The notes beneath the pieces were generated by a model. It had not been told where the DNA came from, did no database searches, and saw nothing but the letters and a program-made list of their open reading frames with translations. The position numbers and the translations under genes were made by a program. Source: Rickettsia akari str. Hartford (GTDB taxonomy: Bacteria > Pseudomonadota > Alphaproteobacteria > Rickettsiales > Rickettsiaceae). Taken from it: a DNA stretch of 64,000 nt. The stretch spans positions 620,001-684,000 of the forward strand of contig NC_009881.1 in the NCBI RefSeq assembly GCF_000018205.1. The letters run 5' to 3'. Shown in pieces: positions 18,133 to 29,700 of this stretch; the stretch's first letter is position 1, and each line of letters begins with the position of its first letter.

Positions 18133-18855
18133 CTAAAAACTAAAGCTTTCACCTAAATACACTTCCTTAACTTTTTTGCTGTTTGCTATTTCCTTAGGTT
18201 TTCCTTCTCGCAATACTTTGCCCTCAAAAATAACATAAGCACGGTCAACTGTATCTAGAGTATCACGTACATTATGATCGGTAATTAATATACCTATATT
18301 AAATTCACGTAAATAAGTAATTAGATTTTTGATATCGGAAATAGCAAGTGGGTCAATACCGGCAAGAGGCTCATCAAGCATAATAAATTTAGGCCCTATT
18401 GCAAGTGAACGTGCAATCTCAAGCCTACGCCTTTCGCCGCCTGATAAGCTAGCAGCGGATAAATCTTTTAAATGCACTATCGAAAATTTCTCTAGTAAAT
18501 TATTGGTTTTTTGTTCAATTACTTCTTTATCATTTTCAGATATCTCAACTACAGCTTTAATATTATCCTCAACCGATAATCCTCGAAATATCGAAGGTTC
18601 TTGAAGAAGGTAGCCGATGCCAAGCCTTGCTCGTAAATAAATAGGCAAGTTGGTAATATTGATACCATTTAAAAGTAATTGCCCTGAGTCCGGTTTCATT
18701 AAACCGATAATAATGTTAAAACAAGTTGTTTTACCGGCTCCGTTAGGACCAAATAAACCAACTATCTCTCCTTGTTTTATATTCAGAGATATATCAGTTA
18801 ATATATTCCTTTTTTTATAGGATTTTGATATATTTTTAACCTGTAAGCTATCCAT
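18133..18855 (-). CDS. lptB: LPS export ABC transporter ATP-binding protein LptB
   Basis: The cytoplasmic ATPase of the LptB2FGC complex that extracts LPS from the inner membrane. Walker A is GPNGAGKTT, the ABC signature LSGGERRRLEIARSLA, and Walker B FIMLDEPLAGIDP followed by the D-loop; the H-loop His lies in ILITDHNVRDTL. I choose ATG 18855 (MDSLQVKNISKSY). An in-frame ATG at 18888 would add 11 residues encoded by a palindromic element. It sits downstream of lptA and lptC in the same direction, with about 135 bases and a repeat between lptA and lptB. Confidence 0.94.
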   Translation of the reverse strand: MDSLQVKNISKSYKKRNILTDISLNIKQGEIVGLFGPNGAGKTTCFNIIIGLMKPDSGQLLLNGINITNLPIYLRARLGIGYLLQEPSIFRGLSVEDNIKAVVEISENDKEVIEQKTNNLLEKFSIVHLKDLSAASLSGGERRRLEIARSLAIGPKFIMLDEPLAGIDPLAISDIKNLITYLREFNIGILITDHNVRDTLDTVDRAYVIFEGKVLREGKPKEIANSKKVKEVYLGESFSF

Positions 18856-18882
18856 CTTTTTTATTTGTGTTTTGTTGCTATA

Positions 18883-18952
18883 CGTCATTCACACGAAAGC
18901 GGGAATCCATTATTCACTTGTATTAAGATGGATTCCTGCTTTCGCACTAATA
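18883..18952. repeat. Type B palindromic element between lptA and lptB
   Basis: Arms ACGTCATTCACACGAAAGCG (left) and GGATTCCTGCTTTCGCA (right, truncated). The right arm lacks the usual GGAATGACAT end, so the copy is degenerate. Confidence 0.65.
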
Positions 18953-18991
18953 ACCTAGATATCCATGCGAGCAATGCTACACTAAAGAACT

Positions 18992-19429
18992 CTATTTCTT
19001 AACAAGATCTACATAATAGATTAGTTTATTAGTTTTTAAAACATTATCGTCGCGTTGTAATATCACATTACCAAGTAGAATAAGTTGTTTGTCATCAAAA
19101 AAATATTTAACACTATCTGCAAGTAATAATTCATTATTTATTTTTCTTTCTACAGTCAATTTGGTTGGAACAACTATATGATCAATAGTTTGCTTTTTAT
19201 CTATTGTTTTATAAAAAATATATAATTCTTTCGTTCTAAGTATCGCATTATCGAAGTAAACAACTACATTTCCAAGATATTCTGCCTTTTGTTTGGTTCT
19301 ATCAATAATTAAAGTATCAGATGTAATATGTAGACTTGAAATATCTTTATCACTAGCATATATAGACATACTAACATTAAGAAATACTACAAGTTTAATA
19401 ATCCGATAAATCGATGATTGTGGAGACAT
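18992..19429 (-). CDS. lptA: LPS transport periplasmic protein LptA (OstA-like)
   Basis: A 145-residue secreted protein that bridges the periplasm in LPS transport. The N-terminus has a hydrophobic signal segment ([16 protein letters not shown]) followed by the OstA beta-jellyroll: [37 protein letters not shown], and [20 protein letters not shown]. The start overlaps the end of lptC by 35 bases, which implies translational coupling in an lptC-lptA(-lptB) operon. Confidence 0.88.
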   Translation of the reverse strand: MSPQSSIYRIIKLVVFLNVSMSIYASDKDISSLHITSDTLIIDRTKQKAEYLGNVVVYFDNAILRTKELYIFYKTIDKKQTIDHIVVPTKLTVERKINNELLLADSVKYFFDDKQLILLGNVILQRDDNVLKTNKLIYYVDLVKK

Positions 19430-19994
19430 TGCCTTTAAAAATTATAATATTAGTTTCATCCATTATATTAAAACTATCCGAAGTAATTGAAGAATTTTTG
19501 TAGAATAATTTAGCAGAGGAGTTGCCGGTTATATTCTTATTTACTAAATCAATCCTTGCATCGTTAGTGTTAAATATGATCTCATCAAAAAAAAGTTTTA
19601 CATCATTTTTTAAATCTAATATGTTTGATCCTTCATCTAAAAAGCCTTCTTTCGCATTGATAATAAAAGTTTGGTCTTGATTTACGTTATAAATAGCATT
19701 TATCACATCTAGTTTATATTTGTTATCCGACTCTTTTATAGCTCGCTCAGTTTTAATCTTATACGCATCTAAATTTTTATTTACTCCTTCAAAAATTGAA
19801 TCTTTCAATATAATATTATATTGAAAATCAAAATTTTTAGTATCTTTTAACCTGTTTTTTGTAACGTTAATATCATTTTCTTCATTAATATAACCGCTTT
19901 TAATTAATATATATCCTATATAAAAAATTCCAACTATTATTAAAAGATATAGAGATTTCCAAATTTTTTTTCGCCGTTTATAAAAAGAAGGCAT
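19395..19994 (-). CDS. lptC: LPS export protein LptC
   Basis: A 199-residue bitopic protein linking the LptBFG ATPase to periplasmic LptA. A positively charged N-terminus ([11 protein letters not shown]) precedes one transmembrane helix ([17 protein letters not shown]). The remainder is an OstA/LptC-like beta-rich periplasmic domain ([40 protein letters not shown]). It overlaps lptA by 35 bases and follows kdsD with a 5-base gap, so the four genes look like one transcript. Confidence 0.88.
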   Translation of the reverse strand: MPSFYKRRKKIWKSLYLLIIVGIFYIGYILIKSGYINEENDINVTKNRLKDTKNFDFQYNIILKDSIFEGVNKNLDAYKIKTERAIKESDNKYKLDVINAIYNVNQDQTFIINAKEGFLDEGSNILDLKNDVKLFFDEIIFNTNDARIDLVNKNITGNSSAKLFYKNSSITSDSFNIMDETNIIIFKGNVSTIIDLSDY

Positions 19995-19999
19995 AGATT

Positions 20000-20959
20000 T
20001 TAGCTAACTCCCATACGTAGCAAATCATGAATATGAATAATGCCTATAATAATATTATCATCAACAATTGGTATATTAGTGATATTTTTGGCTTGCATTA
20101 AATTTAAAGCCTCTTTTGCAAATATTTCCGATGAGATATAAATAGGATTTTTGGTCATAACACTTGATGCTGTTTTTAAGTGGATTTGATCGTTAATATG
20201 ACGACGTAAATCCCCATCGGTTATAATCCCTATCAAATTTTGGTTTTTATCCGTGACAAGTGTACAACCTAAACGTTTTTTATTCATAATAATTATAGTG
20301 TCGGCAAAGGACGTATCTTCATATACTAAAGGTATTTCATCACCGCTACGCATTAGGTTTTTAATTTTTGTTAAGTTAGCACCGATTATACCTCCTGGAT
20401 GATAAATTTTAAAATCATCTTTAGTAAAGCCTCGTTGTTCATGTATAACAGTTATTAAAGCATCACCCAGTGATAACATTATTAAAGATGATATAGTAGG
20501 AGCTCCAATTAAAGAAGCTTCCGGGTGCTCAGGTACTATTAATAAAAAATCGCTTCTTTTAGCTAAAGTGGAATTTTTATCCATTGTCATTGCAGCAATT
20601 TTTATGGAAAAGTTTTTACAATATTCAACCACATTAAATAGTTCTTTAGTTTCACCGGAATTAGATAGCATAATTACCAGATCATGTCTTGTAACCATAC
20701 CTAAATCACCGTGACTTGCTTCTGCCGGATGTAAATAAAAAGCAGGCATACCAGTTGAAGAAAAGCTAGCAGCTATTTTTCTTGCAATATAACCGCTTTT
20801 GCCTATGCCGGTTAGGATTATCCGTCCTTTGAAAGATAATAAAAATTCTATAATCCTGCTGAAGTCTTCAGGGATATTTTTAGATAATTTTTCTAAAGCA
20901 CTTGCTGCACTAGAAATAACCCTCTTTGCGATGATTTGGTAATTATTTGTGTGGTTCAT
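20000..20959 (-). CDS. kdsD: Arabinose-5-phosphate isomerase KdsD (KpsF/GutQ family)
   Basis: Converts ribulose-5-phosphate to arabinose-5-phosphate, the first committed step to Kdo of LPS. An N-terminal SIS domain ([43 protein letters not shown]) is followed by two C-terminal CBS domains (from about residue 195; [20 protein letters not shown] and [20 protein letters not shown]). I choose ATG 20959 ([14 protein letters not shown]), giving 319 residues; the upstream ATG at 20995 would add residues of poor family match. Its position ahead of lptC-lptA matches the proteobacterial Kdo/LPS-transport cluster. Confidence 0.93.
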   Translation of the reverse strand: MNHTNNYQIIAKRVISSAASALEKLSKNIPEDFSRIIEFLLSFKGRIILTGIGKSGYIARKIAASFSSTGMPAFYLHPAEASHGDLGMVTRHDLVIMLSNSGETKELFNVVEYCKNFSIKIAAMTMDKNSTLAKRSDFLLIVPEHPEASLIGAPTISSLIMLSLGDALITVIHEQRGFTKDDFKIYHPGGIIGANLTKIKNLMRSGDEIPLVYEDTSFADTIIIMNKKRLGCTLVTDKNQNLIGIITDGDLRRHINDQIHLKTASSVMTKNPIYISSEIFAKEALNLMQAKNITNIPIVDDNIIIGIIHIHDLLRMGVS

Positions 20960-21005
20960 TATGTGCTCATTTGTGAAAATCGCAATTGCGAGCAATTAAA
21001 GGCTT

Positions 21006-21206
21006 TGTTGTATAGATCATTGTATGCTATTTTTGTATTAAGACCGATGTCATGCCCGCGTAGGCGGGAATCCAGAAAAATAACTTAAAGTATCGATATA
21101 GAAGTTATAAATTTGATGAAATAAATCTAAAAAACAAGTTTTTTATAGGTTTTGACTGGATTCCCGCCTACGCAGGCATGACATAAATTGATCCACACAA
21201 CAAATG
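21006..21206. repeat. Long type B palindromic element with extended outer arms
   Basis: Inner arms GATGTCATGCCCGCGTAGGC and GCCTACGCAGGCATGACAT. Outer arms TTGTTGTATAGATCA and TGATCCACACAACAA. It lies between kdsD and pnp. Confidence 0.8.
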
Positions 21207-21210
21207 ACAT

Positions 21211-23454
21211 TTAATTAAAATACTTACGTTCTGTAATTACTTCAGTAGTGTCAGAATTATTATCTTCATTCCAAGCTCGTTTCTTACTAGAATCACGTCG
21301 CTCAGGTTCTGAGTTTTCCTTAGAATTATTAACATTATTTTTTTGCTTTGGATTATTTGAAGATTTATCCTTATCGGCATTTTTAATAGTTAGTTTTGCT
21401 TTGCCTTTATTGTCAAAGCCTATTAGCTTAACTTTTACTATATCGCCTTGTTTTAAAACACTGCCAACCGTTTCTATTCTTTCTTCTGCAATTTCACTAA
21501 TATGAACAAAACCATCTTTAGTACCTAAATAATTAATAAAAGCACCGGAATCTAAGACTTTCATTACCGTACCGTTAAATATTTCACCGATTTCAGGCTC
21601 AACGGCAATAGCTTTAATTTTATCTAAAGCGACTTTTAGCTTATCTCTATCTGAAGCATAAACAGAAACCGTACCGTCATCGCTTATATCTATTTTAGCA
21701 TCGCTAGTCTCACAAATTTCCTTTATTACTTTACCGCCCGGTCCTATAACATCTCTAATTTTATCCTTATCTATTTTTATAGTAGTAGTAGAAGGAACAT
21801 TCTTACCTAGTTTGCTATTTGGTTTACTGATAATTTTATTCATTTGATCCAGTATATGCAAACGACCGAGTCGTGCTTGCTCTAAAGCTGCTTTCATTAT
21901 TTTAAAATCTACTCCGGATATTTTGATATCCATTTGTAATGCAGTAATCCCTTCGCTAGTTCCTGCAACCTTAAAGTCCATATCACCGAAATAATCTTCA
22001 TCGCCGAGAATATCCGATAATACGGCAAATTTTTTGCCTTCTTTAACAAGTCCCATAGCAATACCCGCAACCGGTGCTTTTATCGGTACGCCTGCATACA
22101 TTAAAGCAAGAGAACTACTGCAAACAGTTGCCATTGAAGAAGAACCGTTAGACTCCGTAGTTTCAGCAACTACTCTAATAGCATAAGGAAATTGTACTTT
22201 ATTAGGTAATATTGGATTAATAGCACGCCATGCGAGTTTACCGTGTCCGACTTCACGACGACTAGGTGCTTTCATCGGCATTGCTTCATTTACCGAATAG
22301 GGTGGGAAGATATAATCAAGCATAAAACGCTCTTTATACTCACCATCTAAACTGTCAACTAGCTGCTCATCTAAACTAGTACCGAATGTAGTGCTAACTA
22401 AGCTCTGCGTTTCCCCTCTAGTAAATAAAGCTGAACCGTGTGCGGAAGGTAGCAAACCTATTTCACAAGCAATTTGTCTTATATCCGTAGTACTTCTTCC
22501 ATCGATACGTCTATTTTTTTCTAAAATTTCGTTACGCAATATATCTGATTCAATAGATTTTAAAGCCGATTCGATTTGATAATTACTATATTTTTTATTT
22601 TCTATATCGCTTACAAAATGTGTAAGCACTTTTTCATGTATTAAATCTAAATTAGTACTACGTTCCTGTTTAGATTTAATCGCAAAAGCTTGTTTAATTT
22701 CTTTTACAAATAACTTCTCAATTTCTTTCTTTAATGAGGCAGGATATAAATCTTGCATTTGAAACTTTGGTTTTTTAGCTTCTTTTGCTAGTTCTTTAAT
22801 GATCTTTATTATCGGCTGGAAGCTTTCAAACCCAAACTTTACGGCTTCTAACATTTGTTCTTCAGAGAGTAAATTAGCTTCCGATTCAACCATCATTACC
22901 GAGTCTGCTGTTCCTGCAACTACTAAATCCAGCTGACTTGTTTTTAATAATTCAAGTGTCGGGTTTAAAACAAATTCACCGTCGATTAAACCTACTTTAC
23001 TTGCAGCAACTATTTCTAGATAAGGAGCAGGGGATAGACTAAGTGCAGCCGATGCACCGATAATTGCAAGTATATCTACTGGAGTCTCAGGATCATATGA
23101 CAGAACAGTACAAGTTACATGAGTTTCATTAACAAAAGCCGGATGAAATAACGGTCTAATCGGTCTATCTATTAAACGAGATACTAAAACTTCTCTATCT
23201 GATGCTTTTCCCTCACGTTTAAAAAATCCCCCTGGTATCTTACCGGCAGCATATGCCATTTCTCTATAATTAATTGTTAAAGGAAAAAAACCTATACCCT
23301 CTTTTGCTTTGTTAGCTACTACAGCCGCACATAACAAAACGGAATTACCCATTTTCACCGTAACTGCCCCATCAGCCTGACGTGCTATTTTACCTGTACT
23401 AAGCTCAAGAACTTTCCCGTTCCATGTAACACTCTTAGTTATTTCGTTAAACAT
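21211..23454 (-). CDS. pnp: Polynucleotide phosphorylase
   Basis: A 747-residue 3'-5' phosphorolytic exoribonuclease. Two RNase PH domains (the first from residue 1, with [20 protein letters not shown]; the second from about 315, with [20 protein letters not shown] and [14 protein letters not shown]) flank an alpha-helical linker. A KH domain follows ([19 protein letters not shown]), then an S1 domain ([33 protein letters not shown]). The basic Ser/Asn-rich tail is typical. It lies downstream of rpsO in the classic rpsO-pnp arrangement, separated by a palindromic element. Confidence 0.96.
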   Translation of the reverse strand: MFNEITKSVTWNGKVLELSTGKIARQADGAVTVKMGNSVLLCAAVVANKAKEGIGFFPLTINYREMAYAAGKIPGGFFKREGKASDREVLVSRLIDRPIRPLFHPAFVNETHVTCTVLSYDPETPVDILAIIGASAALSLSPAPYLEIVAASKVGLIDGEFVLNPTLELLKTSQLDLVVAGTADSVMMVESEANLLSEEQMLEAVKFGFESFQPIIKIIKELAKEAKKPKFQMQDLYPASLKKEIEKLFVKEIKQAFAIKSKQERSTNLDLIHEKVLTHFVSDIENKKYSNYQIESALKSIESDILRNEILEKNRRIDGRSTTDIRQIACEIGLLPSAHGSALFTRGETQSLVSTTFGTSLDEQLVDSLDGEYKERFMLDYIFPPYSVNEAMPMKAPSRREVGHGKLAWRAINPILPNKVQFPYAIRVVAETTESNGSSSMATVCSSSLALMYAGVPIKAPVAGIAMGLVKEGKKFAVLSDILGDEDYFGDMDFKVAGTSEGITALQMDIKISGVDFKIMKAALEQARLGRLHILDQMNKIISKPNSKLGKNVPSTTTIKIDKDKIRDVIGPGGKVIKEICETSDAKIDISDDGTVSVYASDRDKLKVALDKIKAIAVEPEIGEIFNGTVMKVLDSGAFINYLGTKDGFVHISEIAEERIETVGSVLKQGDIVKVKLIGFDNKGKAKLTIKNADKDKSSNNPKQKNNVNNSKENSEPERRDSSKKRAWNEDNNSDTTEVITERKYFN

Positions 23455-23507
23455 CTATTTATCTCATTGCATAATTTAATTTTTCTTTTTTATTCCGGAT
23501 TTTTATT

Positions 23508-23608
23508 ATGTCGTTTCCGCGAAAGTGGGAATCCATTACTTTAAAGCTTTTTAAAAGCTCAATTGATCTTGCTTTATCTTGGATTCCCGATGCCGCGGGA
23601 ATGACATA
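23508..23608. repeat. Type B palindromic element between rpsO and pnp
   Basis: Arms TGTCGTTTCCGCGAAAGTGG and CGATGCCGCGGGAATGACAT. In bacteria this interval carries the hairpin that initiates rpsO-pnp mRNA processing; here the strongest hairpin is the repeat itself. Confidence 0.75.
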
Positions 23609-23614
23609 GGTACA

Positions 23615-23890
23615 CTACTTCACCTTCCTAATGCCTAGCTTACTTATTAAATCTAAATATTCGCTAAGACTATTCTTTTTAATATAGTTAAGTAATCTAC
23701 GGCGGCGTCCGACTAAAACTAATAATCCACGTCTTGAAGTATGATCTTTATGATTAGATTTAAAATGCTCGGTTAAATTATTGATTCTTTCAGTTAAGAT
23801 AGCACATTGCACCGCACTTGAACCGGTATCATTTTCCGTTATAGCATATTCTTTAATTAATTGTTGTTTACGTTCTTTAGTAATCGACAT
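23615..23890 (-). CDS. rpsO: 30S ribosomal protein S15
   Basis: A 91-residue primary 16S rRNA-binding protein. Recognised by [16 protein letters not shown], the loop [34 protein letters not shown] and [15 protein letters not shown] 23890 lies 9 bases after a GGAG on the coding strand and is preferred over the in-frame TTG one codon upstream. It is flanked by truB and pnp in the standard operon order. Confidence 0.97.
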   Translation of the reverse strand: MSITKERKQQLIKEYAITENDTGSSAVQCAILTERINNLTEHFKSNHKDHTSRRGLLVLVGRRRRLLNYIKKNSLSEYLDLISKLGIRKVK

Positions 23891-23911
23891 CAATAATTTC
23901 TCCTTAAATTG

Positions 23912-24793
23912 TTATAATACATTAAACACACGTAAAGAATTAAAGCAATTCTTGTTTAAGCTACCTATTGCAAGCAGAGTACCCTTATAGCGAACCCATA
24001 AAAGACTAATGTCGTCTTCATAATCAAATATGCATTTCTGTCCATATTTAATTTGCTGTGCTTGGCTGTCAGTTGCATCAAGAACCAGGATGTCGTCCAG
24101 TATTGCTTCTATCTTTATGCTTTTTTCCTCTAGGAAACTTTTCGTAATTTCGTCAGGCGATTTAATTCGGATAGCATTTTCTGCTTTAAATATTCCAACC
24201 TGAGTACGGCGTAATTCTATCACAAATCCTAAACTTTGCAAGGACAATGCCAAATCTTCTGCTAAAGTCCTTATATAAGTACCTTTTGAGCATTCCGTAT
24301 AGTATATAGCGATAGCATTTTTCTTATCAAAATTTAAACATTTTAGATTATAAATCGTTATATTTCGTGGCTTTAATTCTACTTCTTTCCCCTCTCTAGC
24401 AAATTTATAAGCTCTGACACCGTTAACTTTAAGAGCTGAAAAAGCCGGCGGTATTTGTGTTACTTTACCGATAAACTTAGAACATACGGTATAAGCCTCT
24501 TCTTGAGAAGGGATATAATTTTTTGTTGCTATTACGGTGCCGGTATAATCGCCACTATCGGTTTGTAGTCCAAATTTTATTGTAAAAATATAGGTTTTTC
24601 TAGAATCAATTAGCAGCTGTATCAGCTTTGTAGCTTCACCTACGGCAATGGGTAGTATCCCTTCCGCTTCAACATCTAAAGTACCGGCATGTCCTACCTT
24701 AACTTTTTTACCGAGTATTTGTTTTACCATGCTAACCAGTTTAGCAGAACTTATACCTCCTGGTTTATAAATATTTAACCAATAATTACTCAT
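23912..24793 (-). CDS. truB: tRNA pseudouridine-55 synthase TruB
   Basis: Makes the universal pseudouridine 55 in the T loop of tRNAs. The catalytic Asp lies in [22 protein letters not shown] near the start, [10 protein letters not shown] and the C-terminal PUA-like end are also present. ATG 24793 ([13 protein letters not shown]) fits the family start; the ATG at 24823 would add ten residues. It leads the truB-rpsO-pnp operon. Confidence 0.95.
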   Translation of the reverse strand: MSNYWLNIYKPGGISSAKLVSMVKQILGKKVKVGHAGTLDVEAEGILPIAVGEATKLIQLLIDSRKTYIFTIKFGLQTDSGDYTGTVIATKNYIPSQEEAYTVCSKFIGKVTQIPPAFSALKVNGVRAYKFAREGKEVELKPRNITIYNLKCLNFDKKNAIAIYYTECSKGTYIRTLAEDLALSLQSLGFVIELRRTQVGIFKAENAIRIKSPDEITKSFLEEKSIKIEAILDDILVLDATDSQAQQIKYGQKCIFDYEDDISLLWVRYKGTLLAIGSLNKNCFNSLRVFNVL

Positions 24794-24916
24794 TAATATA
24801 CTTCTATAAAATAAATGGTTCATACCTCAAATTAAATGAGTATATCCTTGACTCAAGTTTAAAAAATCTTTAATATGTAACTCTAGCCAATAGCAAGATA
24901 TAGGTTAGACCAAATA

Positions 24917-26452
24917 ATGACAATTAACCCCAGTAGTATAGGAGATTCTTCTTCTAAAATCAATATCCGTTTTTCCAAACTTACCGATTATATATGGCCT
25001 ATAAAATGCCACGAAGTTTCTAAATTTTTATTCATCACCTTATTAATGTTCTGTATTTTATTTATCCAAAATCTAATCAGAGCTTTAAAAGATAGTATTG
25101 TTACTACTATGATAGGTGCCGAGACTATCTCGTTTTTGAAGTTTTGGGGAGTGATGCCATCAGCTTTCTTAATAACCGCTGTATATGTAAAGCTTGTTAA
25201 TAGGATAAAAGCAGAAAATATATTTTATCTTATTATATCAATTTTTTTAACATTTTTTGCTTTATTTGCATACGTTATTTTTCCAAATCATGAAATACTG
25301 CATTTAAGCCCTGTAACCGTTCAAAATTTAATGGTAAGCTTACCTAATTTAAAATGGTTTATATTGCTTTTATCAAAATGGAGTTTTTCGCTATTTTATA
25401 TAATCGCCGAATTATGGCCAAATGTAGTTTTTGCATTACTTTTTTGGCAGTTTGTTAATAATATTACTACCGTGGAAGAATCTAAAAGATTTTATCCGTT
25501 ATTCGGTTTACTTAGTCAAACAGGTATTTATTTAGCAGGGCAGTTTTTAGAAAATCTAAGTAATATTAATGATTACATAACTAATAAATTTGCATTGCAA
25601 TCGTCTTTTCATACACTTTCTATACAAATTATACTAACTATGGTATTAATTTTAGGAATAATAGCTATTAAAACTTTTTGGTTGCTTAATCATAAAGTAC
25701 TAGACAAAGAGCATATGGCGTTACTCAAATTTAAAGCAAAGAAAAAATCTATGACTATTGCCGAAAGTTTTCAGATGATTCTATTGTCAAGACATATTAG
25801 ATTAATTGCAACTTTACTTATCTGCTATGGCATTGCCATTAATTTAGTAGAAGGTCCTTGGAAAGCAGCAGCTACTAAAATTTATAAAACCCCAACCGAA
25901 TATGCAGCTTTTATAGGAGGTTATTTGAGCTACACTGGAGTATTTACTATTTTATTTGTCGTACTTGGTTCAAATATAGTTAGAAGACTTGGCTGGTTTA
26001 CGGCGGCTGTCATCACACCTTTAATAGTTTTTATTACCGGTATATTATTTTTTGCTGTTAATAATTTTGAAGGATTTGTCGGCTTAATAATAGCAAATTT
26101 TATTCTAACTGATCCTACTTTAGTTGCTATAACAATAGGTGCTATTCAAAATGTACTTAGTAAATCAAGTAAATACACCTTATTTGATTCAACAAAAGAA
26201 ATGGCTTATGTTCCTTTAGATCCGGAAATAAAAAGCAAAGGTAAAGCCGCTGCCGACGTGATAGGTATAAAACTCGGTAAATCCGGTAGTGCATTTTTAC
26301 AATCATTGGTATTTATGATATTACCTTCCGCTAGTTATCAATCTATTTCCATCTGTTTAATGATTATATTTATAATTACTTGCTTAACTTGGCTTTGGGC
26401 AACTACAAAACTCAATAAAGAATATAAAAATTCCATTAAATTTTTTCAATAG
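24917..26452 (+). CDS. tlcD: Tlc-family nucleotide translocase, closest to rickettsial Tlc4
   Basis: A 511-residue protein with about 12 transmembrane helices of the ATP/ADP-antiporter (NTT) family used by intracellular parasites to take nucleotides from host cytoplasm. Diagnostic segments include IQNLIRALKDSIVTTMIGAE, WSFSLFYIIAELWPNVVFAL, FGLLSQTGIYLAGQF and LFDSTKEMAYVPLDPEIKSK. From memory of the R. prowazekii paralogues, and from its position beside truB-rpsO-pnp, it matches Tlc4, which is reported to carry ribonucleotides other than ATP/ADP. Paralogue assignment is by recognition only. It is divergent from truB with a 124-base shared upstream region. Confidence 0.9.
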   Translation: MTINPSSIGDSSSKINIRFSKLTDYIWPIKCHEVSKFLFITLLMFCILFIQNLIRALKDSIVTTMIGAETISFLKFWGVMPSAFLITAVYVKLVNRIKAENIFYLIISIFLTFFALFAYVIFPNHEILHLSPVTVQNLMVSLPNLKWFILLLSKWSFSLFYIIAELWPNVVFALLFWQFVNNITTVEESKRFYPLFGLLSQTGIYLAGQFLENLSNINDYITNKFALQSSFHTLSIQIILTMVLILGIIAIKTFWLLNHKVLDKEHMALLKFKAKKKSMTIAESFQMILLSRHIRLIATLLICYGIAINLVEGPWKAAATKIYKTPTEYAAFIGGYLSYTGVFTILFVVLGSNIVRRLGWFTAAVITPLIVFITGILFFAVNNFEGFVGLIIANFILTDPTLVAITIGAIQNVLSKSSKYTLFDSTKEMAYVPLDPEIKSKGKAAADVIGIKLGKSGSAFLQSLVFMILPSASYQSISICLMIIFIITCLTWLWATTKLNKEYKNSIKFFQ

Positions 26453-26548
26453 TAATATCGGTTTTTTCTTGATATTACTAAAATCTCTATATACTATCCT
26501 TGGCAGTATAACACAAACTGTGAAACAACGCCGTGTTATTTGTTTTAA

Positions 26549-26643
26549 TGTCATTGAGATGAGATTACAAAATAATTGACGAAGCAATCTCAGGCAAAAT
26601 TTCTGAGATTGCCACGCTCCTTACAGTCGCTCGCAATGACGGC
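26549..26643. repeat. Type A palindromic element between tlc and sca4
   Basis: Left arm TGTCATTGAGATGAGATTAC with GACGAAGCAATCTC, right arm GAGATTGCCACGCTCC and TCGCTCGCAATGACGG. Confidence 0.8.
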
Positions 26644-26709
26644 TCGATATTCGCGTGGGCAATCACATAATTACTTACAGTTTGTGCTAATTAATTTTTT
26701 ATTAAATTA

Positions 26710-26716
26710 GAGGAGG
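26710..26716 (+). promoter_or_regulatory. Strong ribosome binding site of sca4
   Basis: GAGGAGG ends four bases before the ATG at 26721. It is one of the strongest SD matches in the window and fits high expression of this antigen. Confidence 0.7.
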
Positions 26717-26720
26717 TTTT

Positions 26721-29700
26721 ATGAGTCAAGATCATACTGGATATGAAAATGATGAAGGATATGAGTCCGATATAGATGAAAAAACACAAGAACAAGCTGC
26801 TCCTGCGCAACCTACGCTAGATACAGCTGATGATGGTTTTAGCTTTACTCCTGCATCTTCTACTCAATCTACTCCTGCCATTAGTACTTTATCTGGCACT
26901 ATTTCCACTGACGATCAGATATCAGACCCAATAACCAAGGCTGTAAGAGAAATAATTATACAACAACAAAAAGATGAGATAGCAGAACAAATATTAAAAG
27001 ACCTGGCAGCCCTTGTAGACCGTGATTTAGCTGAACAAAAAAGAAAAGAAATAGAAGAGGAAAAAGAAAAAGATAAAAAGTTAAGTGTGTTTTTCGGTAA
27101 CCCAGCTAATAGAGAATTTATTGATAATGCTTTAGAAAAGCCTGAACTTAAAAAGAAATTAGAATCAATAGAAATAACAGGTTATAAAAATATTCTCTTA
27201 ACATATAGTGCCGCTAATGGATATCATGGTGGATTTAAGCCGGTACAGTGGGAAAACCAAATAAGTGCAAGCGATCTTAGAGCCACGGTAGTTAAAAATG
27301 ATGCAGGCGATGAACTCTGTACATTAAATGAAACAACTGTTAAAACTAAGCCTTTTACTGTAGCTAAAAAAGACGGTACTCAGGTTCAAATCAATTCATA
27401 CAGAGCAATAGATTTTCCTATAAAACTTGATAAAGCCGATGGGTCAATGCATTTGTCGATGGTAGCATTAAAAGCTGATGGCACAAAGCCCTCTAAAGAT
27501 AGAGCAGTATATTTCACTGCTCACTACGAAGAAGGACCAAACGGTAAACCTCAACTTAAAGAAATAAGCTCACCGCAACCTTTAAAATTTGCCGGAGACG
27601 GACCGGATGCGGTAGCTTATATTGAGCATGGCGGAGAAATTTATACACTTGCGGTAACACGCGGTAAATATAAAGAAATGATGAAAGAGGTAGAACTACA
27701 CCAAGGGCATAGCGTTGACTTATCACAAATTATAGCTGAAGATTTAACAAAGGTACAGGGTCGATCTCAGGAAACACTTCAACCGATAATAACTCCGAAT
27801 CAAGAATTAAAATCATCTATTGAAACGCCTACCACTACACAAGTACCTCCAATTACTCCTGCCAGCCAACCACTACACACTGAGACTTCACAAATGCCAC
27901 AGTCGCAACAAGTGAATCCAAACCTCTTTAATGCAGCTACAGCTTTATCATGCAGCATGCAAGATTTATTAAATTATGTAAATGCAGGTTTAACAAAAGA
28001 AAAAGACGGTAATACACAAATTGATTTAATTAACGAAGCAGCTACTGCAATTCTTAATAATGAGAAAGAAAAGCAGGCTAATTTCATTACTTTAACTAAA
28101 AATATGGTCAATAATAACGCCCTCACGCCGGATACAAAAGTAGCTCGAGTAAATGCGGTATTAGAAACCATAAAAAATAATCAGGATACCCCAGACATAG
28201 AAAAATCAAAAATGCTTGAAGCTACAGTAGCTATCACATTAAATTCAGAGAATCTCACACCGAAGCAAAAACAGCAGATGTTAGAAAAGGCAGTAGATGT
28301 CGATTTAAGTTTTAAAGATGATACAAGTAGAGCTGTGGCAATTGACGGTATTACGGGTGCTGTAATAAAAAGTAACCTTTCTACTAAAGATAAAGGGACC
28401 ATGCTGATAGCAGTAGGTGATAAGGTTAATGCCTCTGAATTAAGCAATGCGGAAAAACAACAATTATTAGGTTCTGTATTAAAGAAAGGTGTAGAAACCA
28501 AAATTCTCAGTCCAGAACAACAACAATTGATGCAGCAGAATTTAGATAAGATTACAGCGGAACAAACTAAAAATGATAACATAACAGAGGTGCAAGGTAT
28601 TTTAGCTAACCCTGCGTTTAATACTATCGCTAAAACTGCAGCAATACAAAAGGTTACTACAAAGGTTTTAGATAGTCCGATTACAGCAGAAATAAAAGGT
28701 GAAACGCTTGAAAGTATTACTAAGATAGTTGCTGAGAGTCCTTTGAACGTTCAAGATAAAACAGACATTGTTAAAGGTATGGGAGAAGCTATAGCTAGTC
28801 ATAGAACTATGGCACCTACAAAAAAAATTGCTGCTATAGAATCCGTAGAAACAGGGGTAGCAAAAAGTATAACAGATTTGGAAGATAAAAAGTTAATGAC
28901 TAAAGGGTTAGTAGATGGTATTTATGAAGACAAAGCAAATCCTGAAATAACTTCTGAAATGATGAAAGCTGTTTCTAAAGGGGTTGATAATAGTACTGCT
29001 ATACCGGAAGATAAACAAGCTCTTAAAGATGCAGCGAGTGAGGCAGCTTTAGATAGAGCAACTCAAAATTTCACTGAAGAGTTAAAAGGACAGAATTTAG
29101 ACGAACCTAAGCCTCGCGATGATATATATAACAAAGCTCAAGATATAGCTTATGCATTAAAAAATGTTGTTACCACTGTTTTAGATGCTAATCCTGAAAA
29201 ACGTGAAGTCTCAGAAGAAGAAGTTATGAACAAAACTTCCAGTATATTAAATGATATCTCTAAGATTGCAATTGAGAAAGTCAATAATTTGCGTGCTATG
29301 CTCTCTCCAGATAGTAATCTTAAAACTCTTGAAGAAAAAAAAGCTGAAGCAACAAAAAAAGTAGATGAGCTGGTAAAGGAATTTGGTACTAAATCTTCGA
29401 CTGAAGAACAGCAAAGTTTCATTCAAGCTAATTTAATTGACGATAAAACTTTATCTAAAGAGGTACGTTTACAAACTATAGATAAGTTATTACAAGAACA
29501 AGCACAAAAACGAGCAGAAGCAATTAAAAACCCTAATGTTAAAACAGAAGATTTAAGGGTAGTATCAGGACAGTCCGCATTAAAACCTATAAGTAACGAT
29601 GAGCCAGATATTGAAAAAACTAAAATGGTAGTAGGAAGAGATCGAGTTAATATTAAAGATAATATAAAAATTATGGGCGCATTAATGAATGCAAGAGATA

